A DNA stretch of 64,000 nucleotides from an uncultured Lachnospiraceae bacterium (GTDB taxonomy: Bacteria; Bacillota; Clostridia; Lachnospirales; Lachnospiraceae). The position numbers were made by a program, and so were the translations under genes. Below the pieces are notes generated by a model that did no database searches, was not told the DNA's origin, and saw nothing but the letters and a program-made list of their open reading frames with translations. The stretch spans positions 310,001 to 374,000 of the forward strand of contig CAJTKU010000001.1 of the NCBI GenBank assembly GCA_910577015.1, written 5' to 3'. Below, in pieces: positions 44,107 through 52,323 of this stretch. Within the stretch, counting starts at the first letter, position 1. Every line of letters starts with the position of its first letter.

Positions 44107-44172
44107 GCGTGGAACTTAATACTTCTTAGCGAAATGCCCTCTGGCATGAACTATTAGAAGTACTTTTCACGC
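44107..44172. repeat. Family P palindromic repeat, copy 3, overlapping the GH13 gene end
   Basis: It begins GCGTGGAACTTAATACTTCTTAG and ends TTAGAAGTACTTTTCACGC, with an ATGCC/GGCAT hairpin in the centre. Its right half codes for the final residues (SVKSTSNSSCQRAFR) of the GH13 protein and provides its stop codon. Confidence 0.75.
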
Positions 44173-45988
44173 TATGGAACAGGCAGATACACCTTCCCGG
44201 CAATTCCACTTCCGTTCCTTCCCAGTCCGCCAGTTCTTTCCCGATATCCTTATCTGCGGTAATGCAAAGTTCCCACCTCATGTCCTTTGGCAGTCTCGGC
44301 AGTGCAAACCTGTGGGGTTCCCAATGCATATTATATGCGGCATAGAAAAAATCGTCCGGTTTATTTCTCTCCCGGTATGCATACTTTCCGCAATACATGA
44401 CGCCAAGCTGTCTGCTGTAAGTTGAGGTGTCCGGTTTCCACGGCGCCTCCCCGTGATAGGATGCGTCGGGATATCCGCATGCGCCGTAATCTATCAGGCG
44501 AAGTTCTTTCTCCTGCCTTAATACGGGATGAAGCTTCCTGATTGCAATCAACGCCTTTGTAAACTCAAAAATTTCTTTCCCTGATTCCAGATTCCTCCAA
44601 TTTATCCATGTTATTTTGTTGTCCTGGCAGTAGGGATTATTGTTACCCTCCTGTGAATTGCCAAATTCATCCCCCATATACAAAAGCGGGGTTCCCTGCG
44701 ATAAAAACAACAGCATCAATGCATTTTTTATCTGTTTTTTCCTGAGGGAAACTACAGTCTTTCTCCTGCTGGGACCTTCCTGTCCGCAATTCCAGCTGGC
44801 ATTATAGTCGCAGCCGTCCTTGTTGTCTTCGCCGTTCGCTTCATTGTGTTTTCTTTCGTAGGAAACCATATCCATCAGGGTAAAGCCGTCATAATTGGTC
44901 AGATAATTAATCTGACCGCAAAAACCGGGATTGTTCCGCAAATGGTACATCAGCGCCGGAAGCATTCCCTCGTCCCCCTTCAGAAAGCGGCGCATATCAT
45001 ACCGGTAGTCATCCCTGTATGACGCCAGAAAACGCGTATGGGAAACAACAGGCCACTCCTCTTTTTTTTCATCAGGAAAACCGTAATACCACAGTTTTGT
45101 CCTTGCCAAAGCACAGTCCCCGGCAAGCATCCCTGCATCTATGCCTTTCCCCTTTAAATGAAACCCATCCACATGGTACGTCATAACCCAGTAGCGCAGG
45201 ATTTCGGGAATTTCCCTTGCCTGCACCGAATCGGTAAAATAAAACTGCATGACAAGTTCCATATTATGCTGATGCAGCGCTTTCACCATATCCTTAAATT
45301 CCGTCGCGGCATCCTTTGAACCGGCATAGCTGTTTTTGGGGCTGTAATAGCAGCCTTCCGTATACCCCCAATAATTCAGCTTTTCGCCCTCCTCACTTCT
45401 GTTTTCCGAAAAAGGGCTTTCCGGGGCCTTCTTCCTTTCTATTTCTGAAAACTCATAGGCCGGCTGTATCTCCAGCGTCGTTATACCGAGTTCCTTCAGA
45501 TATGGAATTTTTTCCGCAAGCCCGCGGAAAGTTCCTCTTGCCGATACCCCGGAAGACGCATGACGGGTAAATCCCCTTACATGCATACAATAGCAGATGC
45601 TTTCCGAATAGGGTATCCGGGGCGGACTGTCTCCTTCCCAGTCATACTCATCCGTCTGTAAGAGCGCCAGACGCACCTGTCCTTCCTGACTCTCTTTTTT
45701 GCCATAAACCTGCCCGCCCACAAAAGCGGTTCCCCTGATATCTGTCACCAGTCTTTCTTCTTCATAAAAACAATACGCCATACCAGAAAATGATATGCCG
45801 CTTATATGCATGCAATGAATGTCCCCTACCCTGTATTCTTCCGCAAACGGAATCCTTTTCCATTCTTTCAAATTTTTAGAAAACAACACCACTCCGCAAT
45901 CTGCCAATGGGCTGACAAACGAAAAATCCGCGCCCTGCCTGTCGCATCTTGCCCCCAGCGGATACGGCATCCCTTTTGAAATTATCAT
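44126..45988 (-). CDS. GlgX/pullulanase-like GH13 protein lacking catalytic residues
   Basis: 620 residues. A CBM48-like N-terminal module (about 1-115) precedes a GH13 barrel of the isoamylase/GlgX group (CMHVRGFTRHASSG, GITTLEIQPAYEF, NYDGFTLMDMVSYERKHNEANGE, MGDEFGNSQEGNNNPYCQDN). The nucleophile block, normally VDGFRFD, reads VDGFHLK (273-279), losing Arg and Asp. The first block DVVxNH is replaced by MQFYFTD, and no acid/base Glu block is seen. Only the third Asp region (367) is kept. It is probably a non-catalytic glycogen-binding or regulatory protein. The C-terminal 15 residues come from a repeat element. Confidence 0.85.
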   Translation of the reverse strand: MIISKGMPYPLGARCDRQGADFSFVSPLADCGVVLFSKNLKEWKRIPFAEEYRVGDIHCMHISGISFSGMAYCFYEEERLVTDIRGTAFVGGQVYGKKESQEGQVRLALLQTDEYDWEGDSPPRIPYSESICYCMHVRGFTRHASSGVSARGTFRGLAEKIPYLKELGITTLEIQPAYEFSEIERKKAPESPFSENRSEEGEKLNYWGYTEGCYYSPKNSYAGSKDAATEFKDMVKALHQHNMELVMQFYFTDSVQAREIPEILRYWVMTYHVDGFHLKGKGIDAGMLAGDCALARTKLWYYGFPDEKKEEWPVVSHTRFLASYRDDYRYDMRRFLKGDEGMLPALMYHLRNNPGFCGQINYLTNYDGFTLMDMVSYERKHNEANGEDNKDGCDYNASWNCGQEGPSRRKTVVSLRKKQIKNALMLLFLSQGTPLLYMGDEFGNSQEGNNNPYCQDNKITWINWRNLESGKEIFEFTKALIAIRKLHPVLRQEKELRLIDYGACGYPDASYHGEAPWKPDTSTYSRQLGVMYCGKYAYRERNKPDDFFYAAYNMHWEPHRFALPRLPKDMRWELCITADKDIGKELADWEGTEVELPGRCICLFHSVKSTSNSSCQRAFR

Positions 45989-46045
45989 ATATAAAAGCCT
46001 GTCCTTTCTCTCTGCTTGTTCATGTCCTGTGCCTGGGCAGTATAT

Positions 46046-46064
46046 ATATGTTATTATAACATAT
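46046..46064. promoter_or_regulatory. 19-bp palindrome over the GH13 gene's -10 region
   Basis: ATATGTTAT-T-ATAACATAT is a perfect inverted repeat that contains TATAAT on the minus strand, 58 bases before the GH13 start. Candidate operator. Confidence 0.5.
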
Positions 46065-46092
46065 TTCCATAAAAGAAATAAAGGAATAAATT

Positions 46093-46315
46093 GAATTTGT
46101 TACTGTGGGGGCAAGAAATACCGCATTTTGCATGGCGGCAGCCCGGGCGTGCATTTGTTCCAACAGGACGCGCTCTCGCTCGGGTAAAAACGCAGCGGCA
46201 CATAGGATGCTGCAGAACAGCATCCAAGGACCGGCGTTTTTACACGGTCCTTTATGGAATCAAATGCACGCCCGGACTGCCGCCATGCAAAATGCGGTAT
46301 TTTCAAAACAAATTC
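46093..46315. repeat. Family Q foldback element (about 220 bp)
   Basis: Arms 46116-46157 and 46261-46302 match in inverted orientation at 41 of 42 positions, and flanking GAATTTGTT/AACAAATTC extends them. Nested inside are AGGAC/GGTCCT, GTAAAAACGC/GCGTTTTTAC and GGATGCTG/CAGCATCC stems, so nearly the whole 220 bases can form one hairpin. Open frames inside are mirror images of the repeat and are not genes. It fills most of the 45989-46410 gap. Confidence 0.9.
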
Positions 46316-46332
46316 GGGAACTACGAAAGAAT

Positions 46333-46360
46333 TTGATTGTATTTTTCGGCCCATTATACT
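46333..46360 (+). promoter_or_regulatory. Promoter of the second chemoreceptor gene
   Basis: TTGATT (46333-46338), 16 bases, TATACT (46355-46360), directly after the foldback and 51 bases before the start codon. Confidence 0.55.
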
Positions 46361-46410
46361 AAAATGTAAGAGAATGTGTGAACAATATCATATTCTACCA
46401 AGGAGGCTTT

Positions 46411-48513
46411 ATGAAAGCAAAAAGTATACTGAAACAATTATTGTTTCCCATGATTGCAATCGCGGCTTTAATGGCTGTCATACTGACTACCGTGATTGTT
46501 GCAGTGTTTACAAATTCTTATGCAAACTATATCGATGCAAGCAATATCGAGAAAAGTAATCTGATGTCAGGGGAGATTGCCGCATTTATGGATGGGGCAT
46601 ACGGCATTACGGAAGAATTGTCCGTCAATCCCAGCATCCTTACCATGGATACCGCCACCCAGACTCCGATTCTCGAAGACTGCGTTGCCAGAAATCCGTA
46701 TCTGGAACTTTTATATATTCAAGGAACAGACGGCATGCAGACCGGGCGTTCTTCCGGGAGTCTGGCAGACCGTTCCACACGGTGGTGGTTTACACAGACC
46801 ATGGAAGAAAAACAGCCCTTTATTTCCAAGTCCTACTACTCTGTCAATACAGGAATGCCCTGCGCTTCCATCTTTTTTCCCATGTATAAGGGAAGCAATA
46901 TAGTCGGCATCTTCGCAGTTGATATCCGGCTGGATTACTTGCAGGGGATTGTGGAAGAATTTTCTGATTCCGGGAAAGGAAAAATCAGTTTTGTCATTGA
47001 CGGGGAGGGTATTGTGGTTGCACATCCTGACAGCGTGCAGATTGAAAACCTGTACAATTATAAGGCTCTGACAAAGACCGTTTCCGATAAGGATGCGGAC
47101 GGCAATCCCGTTACGGATGCAGACGGCAATATCGTAACTGTCGAACAGCCACTTGCCGTTTCCGATGATTTTAAAGTTATGGTTGAAAAAGTCATGGCCG
47201 GCAATTCCGGCAGCAATACGGTCAGCTACGAAGGAAAAACTTACTATGCCAGCTACACTCCCATACCGTTAAAAGGCAATTCCGATTCCTGGTCCATTAT
47301 TACGCTTCAGGAAAAATCGTCCGCCATGGCCATGGTATATAATGTCATTATCCTCTCAGTTATCGTGGCATTGGCAGCCATTTTAGCAGTTATTCCCATT
47401 ATTACAGTACTTGCCAGAAAACTGACAAAGCCCATTACCGCCCTGACCGTCCTTGCAAAAGACGCCTCCGACGGCAACTTTACCAACAAGGCGGATGAAA
47501 GCCTGCAAAATGAAATCGGAAGTCTGTCCGGAAGCTTTAATAAAATGATTCAAAAAATTTCCGGCATTCTCACCAAAATGACTTCTTTTTCTTCAGACGT
47601 CATACAAAGTTCCGGTCGTTTGAAAGATATTGAAACAAATGTGGATTCCATCCATCAGGCGGCAGTGGAGATTTCCAAAGGCACAGAGGCACAAAATAAT
47701 GACGTCGCCCATGTAGTGAAACGTGCCGGGGAATTAGAAGCAAAATTCCAGCAGTTAAAGGAAAAATGTTCCCTGCTGCTTGAAAATGCACACAATACCA
47801 TTGTTTCCAGCCAAAGCGGTCAGGAAGGCGTCGGCGCATTAAAAATTCAAAACGAAAAGACAGAAAAATTGATAGAAGAATCTTACCGGAAAATCAAAAC
47901 CCTGGAAGAGCAGTCGCAAAAAATATCAAATATTATCGATACCATCAATAATATCTCTTCCCAGACGGAACTTCTGGCTTTAAATGCATCCATAGAAGCA
48001 GCCCGTGCCGGGGAACAGGGAAAAGGCTTCGCCGTTGTGGCTGAGTCCATCGGCAAACTTGCCGCTGATTCCACTGCTGCAACCGCGGATATTGAATCCA
48101 TCATTGAAGCGCTTTGTCAGGATGTGGAAGGTACGGTTTCCAATATGGAAAGCATACAGGCAGATATCAGCAGCCAGACGCTTCTGGTGGACAAAGTCCA
48201 GGATACCATTACTGGTTTTAGGACCCTTGCGGAACAAACCAGTTCATCCGTCAGCAACATCGAAGAACTGGTGAACGAAATGCACAAGCTGGACCGCTCC
48301 ATGGTTCATGCCGCAGACAGAATCCGTGAAATATCCGAAAATACGGCTTCTCTGGCAGATAAAGTGGGCGAAGACATTGAATCGCAATTGCTGGGAATAC
48401 ACCATGTTTCCGAACGGATAGACAATTTATCTCTTGTTTCCGGGGAAATTGCACAGGAAATGACACAGTTTCAAATTAAAAACCACGAAGAAAAAGGAGA
48501 AAACAATGAGTGA
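46411..48513 (+). CDS. Methyl-accepting chemotaxis protein (dCache-type)
   Basis: 700 residues. Membrane helices lie near 10-35 and 300-325, with a dCache sensor between them (SYYSVNTGMPCASIFFPMY, VGIFAVDIRLDYL). HAMP and the signalling coiled coil follow, with the tip SSQTELLALNASIEAARAGE. The start ATG follows AAGGAGG by four bases; a GTG 11 codons earlier is less likely. Its end overlaps the DUF1292 start by 8 bases. Confidence 0.94.
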   Translation: MKAKSILKQLLFPMIAIAALMAVILTTVIVAVFTNSYANYIDASNIEKSNLMSGEIAAFMDGAYGITEELSVNPSILTMDTATQTPILEDCVARNPYLELLYIQGTDGMQTGRSSGSLADRSTRWWFTQTMEEKQPFISKSYYSVNTGMPCASIFFPMYKGSNIVGIFAVDIRLDYLQGIVEEFSDSGKGKISFVIDGEGIVVAHPDSVQIENLYNYKALTKTVSDKDADGNPVTDADGNIVTVEQPLAVSDDFKVMVEKVMAGNSGSNTVSYEGKTYYASYTPIPLKGNSDSWSIITLQEKSSAMAMVYNVIILSVIVALAAILAVIPIITVLARKLTKPITALTVLAKDASDGNFTNKADESLQNEIGSLSGSFNKMIQKISGILTKMTSFSSDVIQSSGRLKDIETNVDSIHQAAVEISKGTEAQNNDVAHVVKRAGELEAKFQQLKEKCSLLLENAHNTIVSSQSGQEGVGALKIQNEKTEKLIEESYRKIKTLEEQSQKISNIIDTINNISSQTELLALNASIEAARAGEQGKGFAVVAESIGKLAADSTAATADIESIIEALCQDVEGTVSNMESIQADISSQTLLVDKVQDTITGFRTLAEQTSSSVSNIEELVNEMHKLDRSMVHAADRIREISENTASLADKVGEDIESQLLGIHHVSERIDNLSLVSGEIAQEMTQFQIKNHEEKGENNE

Positions 48514-48829
48514 ACAAAATTTTGCTGAAGAAGAAATGACGGTAGAACTTGAGCTTGAAGACGGAACCAATGTTACCTGCGCAGTAATTACCATCCTTTC
48601 AGTAAACCGGAAAGATTATATTGCATTGCTGCCCCTGGATGAAAACGGGGAAAATCAGGATGGAGAAGTATGGTTCTACGGATATAAGGAAAACCAGAAT
48701 AACCCTGATGAGGAACCGGAATTGCAATACATTGAAGATGATGAAGAATATGAAACCGTGTCAGATGCTTTTGATGAATTCCTGGACAATCAGGAATTTG
48801 ACGAACTGGTGGATGAAGAAACAGAATAA
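48506..48829 (+). CDS. DUF1292 family protein
   Basis: 107 residues, very acidic. The DUF1292 core (VELELEDGTNVTCAVITI...DYIALLPLD...EVWFYGY) is followed by an acidic tail. The family is common in Firmicutes and its function is unknown. It is translationally coupled to the chemoreceptor (8-base overlap, AAAGGAG site), and its 3' end overlaps the convergent helicase gene by 40 bases. Confidence 0.88.
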   Translation: MSEQNFAEEEMTVELELEDGTNVTCAVITILSVNRKDYIALLPLDENGENQDGEVWFYGYKENQNNPDEEPELQYIEDDEEYETVSDAFDEFLDNQEFDELVDEETE

Positions 48830-50649
48830 TCTTTTATAATAGGATTTAAGAACCTTGAAGGCAGTCTTGGATGTTCCTTTGTACCTGTCAGGTACAGGAT
48901 ATCCAAGGCTGTTTTTGCACGGGTCATTCCCACGAAAAAAAGCCGCCGTTCTTCCTCTTCTGCCACCCTGTCAATCATTCTGCCATAAGGAATCATACCC
49001 TCATTGACATTGGGAATCCCTACGTAAGAAAACTCCAGTCCTTTGCTTGCATGCATGGTCATGAGCTGTACCCCCTCCCCATCCTGCCCTTTTTCTATTC
49101 CGGCAACGCCTTTTTCCTCCCGTTTTACATAGGAAATCCAATCCCGAATATCCTCAAATTTTCCGGCCTCTTCCTGTACCCCGTCCAAAAGCTCTTTCCA
49201 TTCCCCATACACTTCCATCCTGTTTTGTGCTTTCTGTTTCAGCCATCTCTCATACCCCGCCGCATAACGTACCATACTGATGGCAAGGGGCGGCGACATT
49301 CCTTCCATCTTTTCCAACTGCCTGCTTAACCGCCTTAATGCCGCCGATTCTTCCGGCATACCGTCTCTTTCACTGCACCGAATCATCTCCTGCAAATTAA
49401 CTGCTTCTTCAGCCAACAGCTCACGTCTGACATTTCTGTCAGGTTTGTTTAGAACCCTCAGCCACAGCCTTCTTTCCCTTTTCCCTGTTGCAAGCTGTAA
49501 GTATGCCGCAATATCCTGTACTGCAAAATGGGCGTATTTTCCTTTTACGCGGCTTTTTATTGAAAAAGGAATCCCTTCCTGCACAAGAAAAGGAAGCAGG
49601 GATTCTATTTCTCTGTTTGTCCTGAAAATAACCGCCATCTCTCCGTAGGGAATCCTGTCGGAAAGGTGGGAAAGCCTTGACGCAAGATAAGAAAACTGAC
49701 TGTTTCTTTCTGCAAACGGCCGAATGGACACCTCCCTCATATCCAAAAATCTTTTGTCACCGGAGGCAGCAAACATATTTTTCGGAAAGCGCTCTTTATT
49801 TTCTGTAATTACCCTGCGGGATGCCGTGACAATGCCCTCCCTGCTCCGGTAATTTGCCTCCAGAAAAATAGTTTCCGCATCCGGGAACTCTCTTGCAAAC
49901 TGCCGCATTATGCTCGGGCTGGCTCCCCTGAATCCGTAAATTGCCTGGTCGTCATCCCCCGCCACAAACAGGTTGCGGTGCGGAACGGACAATGCTTTTA
50001 CCAGCTCATACTGCACACTGTTACAATCCTGAAATTCATCCACCAGAATCTGCTCAAACCGTCCCTGCCAGTACCTCAGCGTTTCTTCCTTTTCCTGAAA
50101 CAAAGTCCTGCACCGTACCAGCATGTCGTCAAAATCCATCTTTCCCCTTGCCGCCGCCTGCCTGTCATACTCTGCGGCGAGATATCGGAACATGGCATAA
50201 TCCATGTCTCCCGGAAGCGGCAGCTTTTCAGGCAAAAACCCGTTTTTGTACAGACTGATGCAGGATAACAATTCATCCGTTACATTCTCTTCTATATTCT
50301 GTTTTCTTAAAATCGGAGTTACGAGGATGCGTTTTTCCTCAGAAGTCAGGACACTATCCCCAGGATAATATCTCTTATAGATTTGATAAAAGACTGCGTG
50401 AAAAGTGCCAAAGGCTGCCGGGTAAACCTTACCGTCCATTTCCCTTATAAACCTGCGCTGCATGGAAAGCGCTGCCGCCTTTGTATAGGTAATGACCAGA
50501 ATAGAGGAAGGCGGTACACGATGCTTCTCTATCAGATATTTTACCCGTTTTACCAGAACTGTGGTTTTCCCGCTCCCCGGTCCCGCAAGGACAAGGCAGG
50601 GGGCGCCATAATGCGTAATGGCACGGCTCTGTGCCTCATTTATCCCCAA
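48790..50649 (-). CDS. UvrD/PcrA-type superfamily 1 DNA helicase
   Basis: About 619 residues. SF1A motifs in order: Walker A AGPGSGKTT, DEFQD (VDEFQDCNS), GDDDQAIYGFRGA, LEANYRSR, TMHASKGLEF and RRLFFVGMTRAK. It unwinds DNA 3'-5' in repair or recombination. It is shorter than typical PcrA (about 720) and lacks the usual C-terminal tail. The start is probably the TTG at 50649, six bases after AAAGGGGTG; a GTG at 50706 is in frame but has no site. Confidence 0.9.
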   Translation of the reverse strand: MGINEAQSRAITHYGAPCLVLAGPGSGKTTVLVKRVKYLIEKHRVPPSSILVITYTKAAALSMQRRFIREMDGKVYPAAFGTFHAVFYQIYKRYYPGDSVLTSEEKRILVTPILRKQNIEENVTDELLSCISLYKNGFLPEKLPLPGDMDYAMFRYLAAEYDRQAAARGKMDFDDMLVRCRTLFQEKEETLRYWQGRFEQILVDEFQDCNSVQYELVKALSVPHRNLFVAGDDDQAIYGFRGASPSIMRQFAREFPDAETIFLEANYRSREGIVTASRRVITENKERFPKNMFAASGDKRFLDMREVSIRPFAERNSQFSYLASRLSHLSDRIPYGEMAVIFRTNREIESLLPFLVQEGIPFSIKSRVKGKYAHFAVQDIAAYLQLATGKRERRLWLRVLNKPDRNVRRELLAEEAVNLQEMIRCSERDGMPEESAALRRLSRQLEKMEGMSPPLAISMVRYAAGYERWLKQKAQNRMEVYGEWKELLDGVQEEAGKFEDIRDWISYVKREEKGVAGIEKGQDGEGVQLMTMHASKGLEFSYVGIPNVNEGMIPYGRMIDRVAEEEERRLFFVGMTRAKTALDILYLTGTKEHPRLPSRFLNPIIKDYSVSSSTSSSNS

Positions 50650-50763
50650 ACATTCACCCCTTTCATTTGCACTACCCTTCCTATGCACATGGTATCCTTT
50701 GCACACTCATTTGCAGCCTGCTTAGAATACATGTGCATATCCGGAAACGGCAGATAGAAAATA

Positions 50764-52224
50764 TCAGCTTTCTTTTTGCAGTTTTTCTATTCCTGTACAA
50801 ATACGCTTTAAGGACTCTTCTTTTCCCAGAATCTCCATGATTTCGGTAGCGCCTGCGGGCGTCATCTGCTTTCCTGATACCGCAGTGCGGACGGGCCACA
50901 TTACATAGCCGTTTTTACAGCCTTTTTTCTCCACATAGGAAAGCAGGGTCTGATACAATGCATCATTGGAATAATCCTCCTGCGCTTCCAACAGGGGAAG
51001 CAATTCGGTAAGCACCTCAAGGGAAGATGCTTTATCCGTCTTCATTTTTTTGTGTGTATACATTTCCACATCATAGGACGGCAGTTCTTTAAAGAAATCT
51101 ACCTGCCCGGCAATATCCGGAAATACCTCTATCCTGGTTTTCACCATTGCCGCAATTTTCTCCAAATCAAATCCGTCTCCCAGCGCTTCCCTAAGGAACG
51201 GCTCTGCCATGGGAAAAAACCTGTCCATATCCATCGCTTTTAAATATTCCCCATTCATCCATCTGAGCTTCACCATGTCAAATACCGCGGGGGACTTGCT
51301 GATTCTGCGATAATCAAACTCTTTTATAAGCTCCTCCAGGGAAAAAATTTCCCTGTTGTCCTCAGGACTCCACCCCAAAAGGGCAATGTAATTGACGACA
51401 GCTTCCGGCAAAAAGCCCTGTTCCATCAAGTCTTCAAAGGAAGAATGACCGCTCCTCTTGCTCAGCTTTTTGTGATTTTCATCCGTAATAAGCGGTAAAT
51501 GCACATAAACAGGCACCTGCCACCCAAAGGCCTCGTAAAGCCTTGTGTATTTGGGCGAAGAAGACAAATACTCATTGCCGCGCACCACATGGGTGATATT
51601 CATGGTGTGGTCGTCCACTACGTTTGCAAAATTATAAGTGGGATATCCGTCAGACTTTATCAGAATCATATCATCCAGTTCACTGTTATTAACCGTAATG
51701 TCCCCGTATAACTCGTCATGAAACGTAGTTGTTCCCTCAGTGGGGTTGTTCTGCCTGATAACATACGGCATACCGGCTGCCAGATTTTTTTCTACTTCTT
51801 CCTTGGAGAGGGAAAGACAATGCTTATCGTAAATCATAATTTCCTTGCCTTCCACAATTTCCGTTTTCAGCGAAGCCAGCCTTTCCTTGTCGCAAAAGCA
51901 ATAATAAGCCTCCCCTTTATCAATCAGTTCTTTGGCATATTTCAGGTAAATGCCGGTCTTCATCCGCTCGCTCTGCACGTACGGTCCAAACCCGCCGTCC
52001 TTATCCGGGCCTTCATCATGCTGCAGACCTGCTTTTTCCAAAGTGCTGTAGATAATCTCGGTGGCGCCTTCCACAAAACGCTCCTGGTCGGTATCTTCGA
52101 TGCGGAGCATAAAATCCCCGTCCGCATGTTTTGCAATTAAAAATTCATATAAAGCGGAGCGCAAATTTCCCACATGCATTTTCCCTGTGGGACTGGGTGC
52201 GTACCTTGTCCTGATTTTTGTCAT
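50764..52224 (-). CDS. gltX: Glutamyl-tRNA synthetase
   Basis: 486 residues. Class I synthetase with the HIGH-like PSPTGKMHVGNLRSALYE and the KMSKS-like KLSKRSGHSS. It charges tRNA-Glu and, in many Firmicutes, also tRNA-Gln. The start follows GGGAG; 26 in-frame codons upstream lie in the gap behind the hydrogenase gene. Confidence 0.97.
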   Translation of the reverse strand: MTKIRTRYAPSPTGKMHVGNLRSALYEFLIAKHADGDFMLRIEDTDQERFVEGATEIIYSTLEKAGLQHDEGPDKDGGFGPYVQSERMKTGIYLKYAKELIDKGEAYYCFCDKERLASLKTEIVEGKEIMIYDKHCLSLSKEEVEKNLAAGMPYVIRQNNPTEGTTTFHDELYGDITVNNSELDDMILIKSDGYPTYNFANVVDDHTMNITHVVRGNEYLSSSPKYTRLYEAFGWQVPVYVHLPLITDENHKKLSKRSGHSSFEDLMEQGFLPEAVVNYIALLGWSPEDNREIFSLEELIKEFDYRRISKSPAVFDMVKLRWMNGEYLKAMDMDRFFPMAEPFLREALGDGFDLEKIAAMVKTRIEVFPDIAGQVDFFKELPSYDVEMYTHKKMKTDKASSLEVLTELLPLLEAQEDYSNDALYQTLLSYVEKKGCKNGYVMWPVRTAVSGKQMTPAGATEIMEILGKEESLKRICTGIEKLQKES

Positions 52225-52323
52225 CACTTTCTCCCATCCGGGCTTCTTTGCCCATTTGTGTTTTTCTTCACTTATTGTATAGGCTTTTTTGTAAAACTGC
52301 AACCGTTTTTATCGCTTCCCCGG

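Noticed and set aside
46091..46362. Four short frames on both strands in the 46.1-46.4 kb gap
   Set aside because: They read through both arms of a near-perfect inverted repeat and give mirror-like peptides; no start signals.
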